A stretch of DNA of 64,000 bases from Actinopolyspora lacussalsi subsp. righensis (GCF_900116555.1 NZ_FPAT01000005.1:62001-126000); one strand, 5' to 3'; shown: positions 42,160 to 50,379, counted from the stretch's first letter. Numbers and translations: made by a program. The notes: generated by a model from the sequence alone, not told the origin.

Positions 42160-42735
42160 TCACTCGACGTTGGCTGTCCGGGTCCGTCGTGCCGCCACCG
42201 CATCGGTGTACTGCTCGGTGGTGAGATCGTCCTCGACGATGCCCAACGAGTTCAGGACCGCGCGTACCACCGCCAAGCCGGCTGGGACGTCCTCGGTCCG
42301 CCCGACCTGGGTTTCGACTTCGAGGAAGGTTCCCTCCAGCTCGGGAACGTGCACCAGAGTCGCGAGCAGCTCGTAGCCGCTTTCGGTGAACCGGTAGTTG
42401 CGGCAGTGCTTGCTGAACGCGATTCGTTCGATAAGTCCGAGACCGCTCAACAGCGCTGCTACAGAAGCCCCATCGGCAACCTCGGTCTCGTACTCGGGTT
42501 TGGAGCCGCTGGTGTGCACGGCGGGTTCCTTGAAGGTCAACACGGTTTTCGCGGAGCATTCATCCTCCACGGTCCGCAGCCGCACCTCGTAGTCTTGGGC
42601 GGTTAGTTCTCCGGTCGGCTGGTCGAAGTACCGATCCCGGTAGGTCTGCACCTGTTCCTCAGCGCGCGAGGCCAGTCGCTCGTGTACCGCATCCGGATGA
42701 CGGACATGTGCTTTCAGTTCGGCCTCTACTGCCAC
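42160..42735 (-). CDS. CYTH-domain protein (class IV adenylate cyclase / triphosphatase-like)
   Basis: The 191-aa protein begins with the CYTH signature ExExK (VEAELK, E4, E6, K8) and has the alternating basic and acidic strands of the triphosphate tunnel fold, such as VRLRTVED, KTVLTFKEPA and FLEVETQVG. CYTH enzymes act on triphosphates (ATP to cAMP, thiamine triphosphate, or inorganic tri- and polyphosphate). The GTG has a GGGAG site and lies 9 nt after the stop of the XRE-family gene, so the two form an operon. Pairing with a DUF5919-type regulator is common in actinobacteria but unexplained. Confidence 0.82.
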   Translation of the reverse strand: MAVEAELKAHVRHPDAVHERLASRAEEQVQTYRDRYFDQPTGELTAQDYEVRLRTVEDECSAKTVLTFKEPAVHTSGSKPEYETEVADGASVAALLSGLGLIERIAFSKHCRNYRFTESGYELLATLVHVPELEGTFLEVETQVGRTEDVPAGLAVVRAVLNSLGIVEDDLTTEQYTDAVAARRTRTANVE

Positions 42736-42744
42736 GGTGACTCC

Positions 42745-43569
42745 CTACACGATCCGAACGGCCTGGTTGCGCAGTTCATGGGTGAACCTGCGAAAGCCTC
42801 GGTGTAACGCGCCGTGCGAACTTTCCGCAATCTTGTACATGCGTGAAGTGTGTCCCTCGTGGTTCTCACCGAAGGCGGACACGAACTGAACATCGTCCAG
42901 AGTCAGCACTCGCCAAGTCGGGAGCATGTCGTAGAAATACACTCGCACATCAGTGTGCGTGCTCAGCTCTTCGAGACGCGCGACGCTGAACTCTATACCT
43001 GATTTGAACACTCCCCAGCTCTCGCCGACCTCTCTGGCACGACGCTGCGCTGCTTCGCCATTCGGGTCAAGCAACATAGCACTCACTGTCGGGCAACCAC
43101 GACTGACGACTGACCGAAGCAGGGAGTCATTCATCGCGACAATGCCCAGTCCGCGCACCGCCACGATCTCTATCATGCTCGCGGTGGCAGCTGCCCGCTG
43201 AACATCCGAGACGGCATTGGACTGTGATGGAAACGTCGCCAGCAGTTCCGCTTGGCCAGCTGTTCCCAGGTGATCCACTCCCAAAGGACGTACTGGTGCC
43301 AACCCGAACAGAACTCGCACCTCGTCAGGCATATTCAGACCATCGGCGATGCGTTCGTAGACGCCGAAGGCGGTAATTCGACGTGAACCATTCACGATCT
43401 CACTGATACGCCCTTGAAGGATGTCAGTGGCACTGGAAAGCTGAGACTGCGTAGCTCCAGCCGAACGTTGCAACACGCGGAAGAGCTCTCCAACGTCACG
43501 ATCGCGGCACGCTTTCCGCAGGTCGTCGCGTTTCCACACCGGTTCAGGAACGTTGAGCGAGTTCCACAC
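42745..43569 (-). CDS. XRE-family regulator with a C-terminal effector domain
   Basis: This 274-aa protein has an N-terminal XRE helix-turn-helix (GATQSQLSSATDILQGRISEI, quoted in part; it recognises DNA through QGRISEIVNGSRR). A C-terminal domain of about 160 residues follows with VVSRGCPTVSAMLLDPNGE and a SWGVFKSGIEF helix, resembling DUF5919 or the C-terminal domains of actinobacterial defence-associated regulators. This part is related to PLD/TIR-adjacent sensing domains by fold expectation only. The start is GTG. It is co-transcribed with the CYTH gene, which it probably controls. Confidence 0.75.
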   Translation of the reverse strand: MWNSLNVPEPVWKRDDLRKACRDRDVGELFRVLQRSAGATQSQLSSATDILQGRISEIVNGSRRITAFGVYERIADGLNMPDEVRVLFGLAPVRPLGVDHLGTAGQAELLATFPSQSNAVSDVQRAAATASMIEIVAVRGLGIVAMNDSLLRSVVSRGCPTVSAMLLDPNGEAAQRRAREVGESWGVFKSGIEFSVARLEELSTHTDVRVYFYDMLPTWRVLTLDDVQFVSAFGENHEGHTSRMYKIAESSHGALHRGFRRFTHELRNQAVRIV

Positions 43570-43687
43570 GAGCGTGATCTTCTCACCATGAGAACCCCGA
43601 GTTGGAATTGGGATACCCCCTCACCGTGCCGATGCTGGAAGTGATGAAAGCGGCAACGGCGCACATCGACCGGGACTGACCCGGTCG

Positions 43688-43909
43688 GTGTTGGAGGAGA
43701 TGGAGCACGACATGCTCGACATGGACCCGCCGGAGGACAGGCATACGGCCTACCGGTTCACGCCCCGAGGGGAATGGCTTCAACACGCGACGTTGACGCA
43801 GCCTCCGGAAGAGGGCGGGCCGATCGACACGCTCAGCGGTCACGGCTCCCGCACAGCTCCCCCGAACTCCGGCACCCGGATGCGCCACACCCAGCAGTTC
43901 TGCCCCTAG
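43688..43909 (+). pseudogene. Small zinc-motif protein truncated by a nonsense codon
   Basis: A 73-aa frame encodes EDRHTAYRFTPRGEW and ends ..TQQFCP-stop. The TAG at 43907 sits inside what would be a Cys-Pro-X-Cys zinc motif. Past it the same frame continues as CFDAYLHLPTLTPRWKP, which still looks coding. The simplest reading is a TGG-to-TAG mutation. The GTG start is weak. Function is unknown; similar short proteins occur on actinomycete plasmids. Confidence 0.45.
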
Positions 43910-43973
43910 TGCTTCGACGCCTATCTGCACTTGCCCACGCTCACCCCCAGATGGAAGCCCACGGAGCGACCTT

Positions 43974-44198
43974 GTGACGACGACACAAACGCATCACTAC
44001 TGGCTGCCGGTTCCGGACAGAACCGGTTATCGCTGGGCCCGCCACGCTTTCCGGGGCGAACAGTGGGACGGGCGCACCACCGAGACGTCGGTGTGCGACG
44101 TCCCGTGCCCCATGCCCCAATCCAGTGAACTCGACTGGGTGCAGTCGCCCACCTGCCAGGAGTACACCAGGATCCCGCTGGCCGAACAGACCACCTGA
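43974..44198 (+). CDS. Small hypothetical protein of the island
   Basis: The 74-aa product contains HHYWLPVPDRTGYRWARHAF, two Cys (CDVPCPMPQ) and a third in SPTCQEYT. No family is recognised. The GTG start follows GGAG by 9 nt. It lies between the truncated zinc-motif gene and the toxin-antitoxin pair and is typical of short, poorly conserved genes on integrative elements. Confidence 0.5.
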   Translation: MTTTQTHHYWLPVPDRTGYRWARHAFRGEQWDGRTTETSVCDVPCPMPQSSELDWVQSPTCQEYTRIPLAEQTT

Positions 44199-44257
44199 AC
44201 TCGACAACTTCTGCTTGTCCCCCTGCCCTCGCTGAAACCCCATGAAAGGAGAAAGGC

Positions 44258-44656
44258 TTGGCTCCCCCCTTCCCACGTGAAGCCCGGTGCATCCGCGAGG
44301 CCCTGGACCGCACCGACCCGCAACGACGTGCCGAGTTTGACCGCGACTTCCAGGAAGCGCTGCGAAAAGTCGCCGAGGACTACAACACCGGCCACATCGA
44401 CACCGTGCTCGACGACTGGTGGGGCACGGCCATCCTCGCCGAATACCCACCCACCGAGGAAGAAGAAGCGATCAAAGCCCGCGCCGACCGCGGTGACTTC
44501 TCCGGACTGATCCGAGTCGACGAAACCGGTCTCGAATGGCGCGAGGACGCACACGGCAACCTGTGGCGCACCGACGACAACGGCAACCTGTGGTGGGAGA
44601 CCCCCGACGGCAAACGGGAAAAGGTCGAGGCAAACACGACTCCGGAGGAGAACTGA
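44258..44656 (+). CDS. DUF6247-like antitoxin
   Basis: This 132-aa acidic protein resembles the DUF6247 family found in front of small RelE/ParE-like toxins in actinobacteria. The N-terminal part is helical (REALDRTDPQRRAEFDRDF), followed by the conserved VLDDWWGTAILA segment. The tail contains two WR/WW-EDxxGNLWRT-like repeats (EDAHGNLWRTDDNGNLWWET). The start is TTG with AAGGAG 9 nt upstream; the nearby ATG at 44242 is out of frame. Its stop overlaps the toxin start by one base. Confidence 0.72.
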   Translation: MAPPFPREARCIREALDRTDPQRRAEFDRDFQEALRKVAEDYNTGHIDTVLDDWWGTAILAEYPPTEEEEAIKARADRGDFSGLIRVDETGLEWREDAHGNLWRTDDNGNLWWETPDGKREKVEANTTPEEN

Positions 44657-44895
44657 TGGCTCGTCACTTCATCCAATGGAGCGATGTTCCCCGAGAAGCA
44701 TATCGGGCTCTGCCAACCAAGCAGCGCAAAGCCGTCGACAAGCGCATGGAGCAGATCGCGGAAAACCCTCGGGACGACAGCAGATACGACAAGAAGACGG
44801 ACCGATGGAGCACCACCGCTGACAACGGCGCCATACTGATCGTGTTCGCACTCCACGACGAAACCCTGCGCATCACCATCCTGCGCCTGTTCTGA
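44656..44895 (+). CDS. RelE/ParE-like toxin
   Basis: The 79-aa basic protein has the small RelE/ParE fold pattern: an N-terminal helix pair with YRALPTKQRKAVDKRMEQIAE (first part shown), then beta strands with TDRWSTTADNGAILIVF and the C-terminal RITILRLF. Its ATG overlaps the antitoxin stop (TGATG). Members cleave mRNA or poison gyrase; which applies is unclear. The gene is intact and sits in an otherwise decaying island, so the pair may have preserved the island by addiction. Confidence 0.72.
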   Translation: MARHFIQWSDVPREAYRALPTKQRKAVDKRMEQIAENPRDDSRYDKKTDRWSTTADNGAILIVFALHDETLRITILRLF

Positions 44896-45022
44896 CAGCT
44901 CCCTGACGACCCCGAACTCGGCCGCTCGTGCGTGAGCGGCCGATTACGAATTCTGCGGTTGTTCCCGGCTCGGTGCGGGTCTGTGCGGATGTTCACGGCA
45001 CATACACGGCAAAGTTTTCGCC

Positions 45023-45262
45023 TTATGTATCGCCCAGTTCCTCCAAGAACTTCTGAATCCGGTTTCGTGCCGCTTCTTCCTACCCGGTCAGTACCTCGAC
45101 GTAGATCTGGAGGAGCACGCTGACGCTGTGTCCGGCTCATTCGGCCACCTGGGTGAGTGGCACTCCGGCGGCCAGCCAGCTGGACACGGCGGCGTGCCCG
45201 AAGATCATAGGGCCGCTTGACCAGTGGGGATGCGAACTCAGTCAGTTGTACAGCCTCCCGAA
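45023..45262 (-). pseudogene. Tyrosine integrase C-terminal remnant
   Basis: The minus strand encodes FASPLVKRPYDLR in one frame and continues in another as HAAVSSWLAAGVPLTQVAE, stop, AGHSVSVLLQIYVEVLTG, stop, EEAARNRIQKFLEELG. Intact actinomycete integrases read RPYDLRHAxVSxWLxAGVPxTQVAEWAGHSV, so there is a one-base insertion at the GGG/CCC run near 45197-45199, a TGG-to-TGA change at 45137-45139 and a CAG-to-TAG change at 45080-45082. The catalytic Arg (RPYDLRH) and the His of WAGHS are still recognisable. The N-terminal part is missing. Confidence 0.82.
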
Positions 45263-45264
45263 GC

Positions 45265-46689
45265 TCATAGCTCCTCGAAGCACTGTTCCCACAGCCACTT
45301 CGGTGGTCCGTACACCGCACGCACGGTCAACTCGGTTATGTCCCCTTCGCCCGTGGCTTCGAACGGGCTCCAGCGAATCACTGTTTCCTCGTTCGTATCC
45401 GTTCCCCAGGGGCGGGTCGAGCTGCGCCACATCCCGTCATCGAGTGTGTTCATCAGTCCGTCCAGCACCCGACGGTGATCCCTTTCGAAGGTATGCATCG
45501 ACGCCTGTGCTCGGTACTTACCGGCATCACTCGTACATGTCTCCTCGGGAATCAGCCATGTCTTCTCGGTCGAGACACGTGGCCGGATATCGTCCAGCAG
45601 GTTCCGAAGCGCGTTCTCGGCAACAGCGCCCCGGGAGCAACGCACCTCGGCGCTGACAACGAGCCAGACCTGCCCCAGGACATCCCGCAAGCCACTGGAC
45701 ACTTCGACGAATTCGGATAGCTGCTCATCGGTGAGGTCGCCCTCCGGCAGGTCGTCCTCCTCGGGGTCCTCATCCGACTCGAATCGCGAGGTGCTGTTGT
45801 CGACGATTCCGAGCGGATCGGCACCGAGCCGCACGTAGATCCCCTCGAACCACCGGGCACCCGTCGAATTCCCCCGAGCTCGTGGGTTCCGCACCACTCC
45901 GATCGATTCCCGGGGCCACTGTTCGACGATGGCACTGTCCTCCGGAATCCCGAAGAAGCGGGCCGTATCCCGTCCCGCGGCCAGCACCAGCTCTTCCCGA
46001 GTCGTACTCGCGCCGCTCGCGACGGTGCCGAGCAATGCCGCGTGATAACCGTCCTCCGCACGAGCACCGGCCGGTAGTAGTTCGACCGCCTGCCCGCCCC
46101 ATTCGTACAGCGGCTGGCGTAGCAATCCTACGGCCGTGGTCAGATCCGCGGCCGCGAGCCACAGCTGTGTACGAACCACCACCTCGTCCGGCTGGTCGGC
46201 GGCATCCGCGAACACCGAATGCACCCGCCCCGAATCGTAGGTCTCACGGCTCCGGAACGGGTAATCCGCTTCCGGGTAATCCGCACGTGCGTGCTTCGCG
46301 ATTAAACCCGATACCGAGGACACGGTCACACCCATTTCCGGAAAGAACCGAGGTGGTGCCACGAGATCGGCGAAGACCTCGCTCTCGTCCTCTTCCTCGT
46401 CCCCGATGATGCTGTACCGGTCTTCCGAGAAACTGAACTTCTCGAGAGCCGGATAAGCGGCGGCGAGGAACGAATCGCCGATCGAGGACCGAGAATCACG
46501 GGACGTCACCGAAGTAACTACGGAGCTGTAATCCGGCCAGCCACCCTCGAGTCCTCTAGATTCCACACGAAGCGTCGAGCACTCCAACATCTCGGCGATC
46601 GAACAAGATCTGTCCAGTGCTTCGGTGATCGTGTCGGCATCGACATCCAAATGGACCGAAGTCACCACGTCGTTTTCGTCGAAGTGCAT
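45265..46689 (-). CDS. Hypothetical protein, 474 aa
   Basis: This acidic protein has no recognised domain. It contains a low-complexity acidic stretch (ESDEDPEEDDLPEGD), several Trp-rich segments (VIRWSPFEATGEGDITEL, PPKWLWEQCFEEL) and no signal peptide or TM helix. Codon use is normal for the genome. The ATG has GGGGATGA 1-2 nt upstream, a weak site. Its stop lies about 6 nt from the integrase remnant, so it could be either the first chromosomal gene after the island or part of its cargo. Confidence 0.65.
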   Translation of the reverse strand: MHFDENDVVTSVHLDVDADTITEALDRSCSIAEMLECSTLRVESRGLEGGWPDYSSVVTSVTSRDSRSSIGDSFLAAAYPALEKFSFSEDRYSIIGDEEEDESEVFADLVAPPRFFPEMGVTVSSVSGLIAKHARADYPEADYPFRSRETYDSGRVHSVFADAADQPDEVVVRTQLWLAAADLTTAVGLLRQPLYEWGGQAVELLPAGARAEDGYHAALLGTVASGASTTREELVLAAGRDTARFFGIPEDSAIVEQWPRESIGVVRNPRARGNSTGARWFEGIYVRLGADPLGIVDNSTSRFESDEDPEEDDLPEGDLTDEQLSEFVEVSSGLRDVLGQVWLVVSAEVRCSRGAVAENALRNLLDDIRPRVSTEKTWLIPEETCTSDAGKYRAQASMHTFERDHRRVLDGLMNTLDDGMWRSSTRPWGTDTNEETVIRWSPFEATGEGDITELTVRAVYGPPKWLWEQCFEEL

Positions 46690-46764
46690 TTCATCCCCGA
46701 ATTACTCCCCTTGCTCTGCATTCCGTGTTCACCTTTCCGGCGTTTTCCCACGCGGGACAACGTA

Positions 46765-46776
46765 TACCGGCCGGTA
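46765..46776. promoter_or_regulatory. Candidate TetR operator upstream of the TetR-monooxygenase operon
   Basis: TACCGGCCGGTA is a perfect 12-bp palindrome 140 nt before the TetR ATG. A second palindrome, TTGGGCA-AC-TGCCCAA (46864-46879), and GCCCG-AAA-CGGGC (46887-46899) lie closer. One of these is the likely operator. Confidence 0.5.
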
Positions 46777-46863
46777 CGTGTCGAGCAAAGCATTTCGACG
46801 GAGCCGCGCATCGGGCGCCGGACGTCCCTCGACCGGGTGGCACGCCGAGATGTACGGTCGAAA

Positions 46864-46879
46864 TTGGGCAACTGCCCAA
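46864..46879. promoter_or_regulatory. Second candidate operator (7-2-7 inverted repeat)
   Basis: TTGGGCA-AC-TGCCCAA is a perfect inverted repeat located 38 nt before the TetR start codon. Its position is better than the 12-bp palindrome further upstream for blocking transcription or translation start. Confidence 0.5.
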
Positions 46880-46917
46880 GGCGATTGCCCGAAACGGGCG
46901 AAACAGGTGGTGACGAC

Positions 46918-47556
46918 ATGGCCGCGACGGCTAAGGAGCGAGGACGCGAGGCGCGCGAACGGTTGCTGCGCGCGGCGGCGGAGCTGATCACCGAACGCGG
47001 TTGGAACGGGGTGAGCACTCGCGTGGTGGCCGAACGGGCCGGAGTGACCGCCGGAACAGTGCACTACCACTTCGACTCGGTGGACGCGCTGCTGACGGAA
47101 ACGGCCGTCGGGACGATGCGTGCGGCAACCGCGTGGCTCAAGACAGCCCTCGAACAGGTGAGTAGCGCGGACGAAGCACTGACGACTCTGCTCGCCGCGC
47201 TGGATTCCTACGGTGGAAGCGATCCGGAATCGGTGCTGTTCGTGGAGGCGTACCTCGCCGCCACCCGCGATCCCGGCTTGCGGGAGCGGATCAGCGCCGT
47301 GCTCACCGAGCTTCGCACGGCACTGACCGACCGATTCACCGAACACGGCATCACCGACGCCGAAGCCACCGCCGCGGTAGTGGTCGCGAGCCTCGACGGC
47401 CTGGTGATGCACCGCGCCCTGAACCCCGCGCTTACCACCGGGACCGTACGAGCCGTGCTGCGCAGGCTGCTCACCACCGAGCACGACGGCGAGGGCGACC
47501 GACACGACGAAACCGCCGACGGCGACGCGAGCACCGAGAAGGGAGACCGCTCGTGA
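46918..47556 (+). CDS. TetR-family transcriptional regulator
   Basis: This 212-aa protein has an N-terminal TetR helix-turn-helix (ERGWNGVSTRVVAERAGVTAG then TVHYHFDSVDALLTE). A helical ligand domain follows, with an acidic, Asp/His-rich tail. The ATG has AGGTGG at good spacing. It overlaps the monooxygenase start by 4 nt (GTGA), so the two are co-transcribed and the regulator probably senses the monooxygenase substrate. Three inverted repeats upstream are candidate autoregulatory sites. Confidence 0.88.
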   Translation: MAATAKERGREARERLLRAAAELITERGWNGVSTRVVAERAGVTAGTVHYHFDSVDALLTETAVGTMRAATAWLKTALEQVSSADEALTTLLAALDSYGGSDPESVLFVEAYLAATRDPGLRERISAVLTELRTALTDRFTEHGITDAEATAAVVVASLDGLVMHRALNPALTTGTVRAVLRRLLTTEHDGEGDRHDETADGDASTEKGDRS

Positions 47557-48764
47557 AAGCGATCATCTGCGGAGCGGGCATCGCCGGACTCACCCTGGCG
47601 CGACGACTGAACAGTCTGGGCTGGCACGTGGTGCTGTTGGAACGGGCACCCGGTCCGCGCACACAGGGCTACATGATGGACTTCTTCGGTCCCGGCTACG
47701 ACGCCGCCGAGGCGATGGGATTACTGCCGAGATTGCACGAACTCGGCTACCAGGTCTCGGAGGCGTGTCTCGTCGACCGGAACGGCCGGACCCGCGCTCG
47801 GCTCGACTTCGAGCGGTTCTCCCGGGCGGTGAACAGTCGCATGGTGAACATCCCGCGTCCGGATCTGGAACTGGCGTTGCGGGAAAGCCTTCCCACCGAA
47901 GTGGACCTTCGGTTCTCGGTCGGTCCCGTTCACGTCGACAACCGTTCCGACGGGGTGAGCGTGACGCTGAGCGACGGTCGGGTGCTGCACGCGGACCTGC
48001 TGGTCGGCGCGGACGGTGTTCATTCCACGGTACGAACGCTGGTGTTCGGCGACGAACGAAACCACCTGCGGTATCTCGGTTTCCACACCGCCGCGTTCAC
48101 CTTCCACGCCCCAGAGATCCGCGCCCGTCTGGAGAATCGTTACTGCCTCACCGACACCGTCGACCGCCAGATCGGGCTGTACGGTCTGCGCGACGACAGG
48201 GTCGCGGTGTTCGCCGTCCACCGCACGGGCGATCCCACGCTGCCCACCGACCGCCACGCCGCGCTGCTCGACAACTACGGTTCGTTGGAGTGGCTCGTTC
48301 CCGAGGCGCTGGCGCATTGCCCGCCGTCCGAGGATGTGTACTACGACCAGGTCGCGCAGATCGAGACGCCCCGCTGGCACAGCGGTCGCGTGGCATTGGT
48401 CGGTGATGCCTGCCACGCCGTGTCGCTGCTGGCTGGCCAGGGTGCCTCACTGGGGCTGGCCGGTGCGTACGTACTCGCCGACCGACTGCGGCGTGCCGCA
48501 TCGATCGAGGACGGACTCGGGGACTACGAACGGGTGTGGCGACCGGTGGTCGAGGAGAAGCAGCGGACCGCGCGTGGCGGCGTGCGCTGGTTCCTGCCAC
48601 ACACGACCGCGCAACTGACACTGCGCCGGATCGTGCTCGGTCTGTCCCGGCTACCCGGCATGCACCGCCTTGTGGCGCGCTCGCAGACCGGCAAGCCGGT
48701 AACGACCATCACCGAGCTCGGCCAGCAGGGTGACACCACCACGGGCCACTCGGCACGGCGGTGA
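47553..48764 (+). CDS. FAD-dependent monooxygenase
   Basis: The 403-aa protein is a class A flavoprotein monooxygenase (TetX/Rox and related enzymes). It has the N-terminal Rossmann GAGIAG, the DG motif region GADGVHSTVR and the FAD/NADPH GD motif ALVGDACHAVSLLAGQGA. It hydroxylates aromatic or polyketide-type compounds, and some relatives inactivate tetracycline or rifampicin. The GTG overlaps the TetR stop. The gene pair suggests inducible detoxification. The substrate cannot be read from sequence. Confidence 0.87.
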   Translation: MKAIICGAGIAGLTLARRLNSLGWHVVLLERAPGPRTQGYMMDFFGPGYDAAEAMGLLPRLHELGYQVSEACLVDRNGRTRARLDFERFSRAVNSRMVNIPRPDLELALRESLPTEVDLRFSVGPVHVDNRSDGVSVTLSDGRVLHADLLVGADGVHSTVRTLVFGDERNHLRYLGFHTAAFTFHAPEIRARLENRYCLTDTVDRQIGLYGLRDDRVAVFAVHRTGDPTLPTDRHAALLDNYGSLEWLVPEALAHCPPSEDVYYDQVAQIETPRWHSGRVALVGDACHAVSLLAGQGASLGLAGAYVLADRLRRAASIEDGLGDYERVWRPVVEEKQRTARGGVRWFLPHTTAQLTLRRIVLGLSRLPGMHRLVARSQTGKPVTTITELGQQGDTTTGHSARR

Positions 48765-48892
48765 GCGATGCGTGGGAGTCGGAGACCGCGAGGACGACGG
48801 AGACACGGCGGGCTCCGCAGGTGTCCGGGCCGATGCCGGGAGCGATTTAGAATGCCAGTTGACACGAGCGGACCGACTTCGGGAAGGACCCA

Positions 48893-50101
48893 GTGAGCCA
48901 GCAGGAGCCCACTCCCCCGCCAGCAGCACGACCACAACCACGTCTGATGCGTCAGGAGGGTGCGCGGCGCTCCGAGGTCGCGCCGATCGAGCTCTTCTTC
49001 GACCTGGTATACGTCTTCGCGATCGTCCAGGTGTCGCACACACTGCTGTCCCACCTGAGCTGGCTGGGAGTGCTGGAAGTGGCCCTGCTCTTCGGGGCCG
49101 TGTGGTGGGCCTGGAACTACTCGGCCTGGGCGATGAACTGGCTGGATCCGAGCAGTGGGCTCGTACGGGTCCTCAACGGACTGCTGATGCTCGCCGCGCT
49201 GGGCATGTCGCTCGGGTTGCCGCACGCCTTCGCCGAGGACGGCCTGTTGTTCGCCGCCTGCTACGTGGGCGCCCAGGTCGGGCGCGCGGCGTTCATGGCC
49301 GTGGCGCTGCGTGGGCACGTACTCGGGAAGAACTACACGAACCTGCTCGCCTGGAGCGCTTCGGCAGGCGTGCTCTGGCTCGTCGGCGCGTTTCTCGACC
49401 CCACCGCACGACTGGTCGTCTGGCTGGTCGCGCTGGTCGTGGACGTGGCGGCGCCACGATTCGAGTTCCGCTTCCCCGGGCTGGGAGCGGCGCCGATGCA
49501 CACCTGGCCCACCGACCCGGAGCATCTCGCCGAGCGCAACCGTGGTGTGTTCATCATCGCGCTCGGTGAGTCCATCCTGATCATGGGGTTCACGCTCTCC
49601 GAACTGGAACCGATCACCGTCCGCGCGGTCGTGGCCACGTTGCTCGGTTTCGTCGGCCTGTTCGTGCTGTGGTGGGCCTACTTCGCGCTGGCCGGGCAGG
49701 ACACGCAGGCCAGTCGGGGCGACGCGAGCACCAGTGCGCTGCGTTCGGCGTTCGCCTACGCCCACGCGCTGATGGTGGCGGGTGCGATCGTCGTGGCCGT
49801 CTCGATCGAACTGCGCATCAGCCATGCCGAGACCGACCCGGCGGTGGTGCTGACCACTGTGGGGGGTCCACTGGTCTATCTGGCCGGCAACATCCTGTTC
49901 CTGCGCTCACGAACCGGTTCGGTGGCCCGTGCCCGTTACGTGGCGGCGACGGGGCTGGTCGTGATCGGTGTCATCGGCCTGGTACTCGGTCACACGGTTC
50001 CCTCGCTCGCCATCGGGCTGGCCACCGTGGCGGTCATGGGGACGCTGGCCGTGGTCACCCAGCTCACGTCGAAGTCGGGTTCCTCGGAGACCGCGGTGTG
50101 A
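48893..50101 (+). CDS. Low temperature requirement protein A (LtrA) family
   Basis: The 402-aa membrane protein has about ten to twelve hydrophobic helices. It shows the LtrA signature PIELFFDLVYVFAI near the N-terminus and FIIALGESILIMG in the middle. The biochemical role of LtrA proteins is unclear; the Listeria gene was linked to growth at low temperature. The GTG start has AAGG at weak spacing. It is separated from the monooxygenase by 128 bp with no clear terminator. Confidence 0.85.
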   Translation: MSQQEPTPPPAARPQPRLMRQEGARRSEVAPIELFFDLVYVFAIVQVSHTLLSHLSWLGVLEVALLFGAVWWAWNYSAWAMNWLDPSSGLVRVLNGLLMLAALGMSLGLPHAFAEDGLLFAACYVGAQVGRAAFMAVALRGHVLGKNYTNLLAWSASAGVLWLVGAFLDPTARLVVWLVALVVDVAAPRFEFRFPGLGAAPMHTWPTDPEHLAERNRGVFIIALGESILIMGFTLSELEPITVRAVVATLLGFVGLFVLWWAYFALAGQDTQASRGDASTSALRSAFAYAHALMVAGAIVVAVSIELRISHAETDPAVVLTTVGGPLVYLAGNILFLRSRTGSVARARYVAATGLVVIGVIGLVLGHTVPSLAIGLATVAVMGTLAVVTQLTSKSGSSETAV

Positions 50102-50332
50102 TCACACCTCTCGACGCGGGGCGGGTGTGACCCGGCGACGGCCTTTCCCGAGCTGACGCACCGCACTCCCACCTCCGGCGCTCAGCTGCTCGACGAACGG
50201 CGCCTCCTCCGGCTCACGGAGCCACCGGCCGCTCCACGGTGGTCCGGTGGCTCCAACGGCTCTGCCTGAGTCGTGACGCGTTTCCGGACGAGCGATCGGT
50301 CGACGCCCAGCGCCATTCGACACGACTCTCCA

Positions 50333-50361
50333 TTGACGTGATACCGATCACTGTCTACTGT
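50333..50361 (+). promoter_or_regulatory. Sigma70-type promoter for the sugar transport operon
   Basis: TTGACG (50333-50338) and TACTGT (50356-50361) are separated by 17 nt, a near-consensus housekeeping promoter. The LacI-type operator begins 4 nt after the -10 box, over the transcription start. Confidence 0.65.
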
Positions 50362-50365
50362 GCTG

Positions 50366-50379
50366 TCGAAGCGCTTCGA
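50366..50379. promoter_or_regulatory. LacI-family operator
   Basis: TCGAAGCGCTTCGA is a perfect 14-bp palindrome with the central CG and AAGCGCTT core of LacI/GalR-type operators. It overlaps the expected start of transcription, so a bound repressor would block the sugar operon. Confidence 0.7.

Larger units (their letters stand above)
41142..45262. mobile_element. Decayed integrative element or genomic island beside tRNA-Leu
   Basis: The island contains small plasmid-like proteins, a SprT-like C-terminal fragment, a CYTH/XRE pair, a DUF6247/RelE-ParE-like toxin-antitoxin pair and a tyrosine integrase broken by a frameshift and two stops at its far end. It abuts a tRNA gene, a standard integration target. 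Replication and transfer genes are missing, and no copy of the tRNA 3' end was found near the integrase, so the right boundary is approximate. The order of genes is compatible with a deleted actinomycete integrative and conjugative element. Confidence 0.5.

Noticed and set aside
41142-45262. Duplicate of the tRNA-Leu 3' end as attR
   Set aside because: I compared the T-arm and acceptor sequence by eye with the region around the integrase remnant and saw no copy. Either the end was lost or lies elsewhere.
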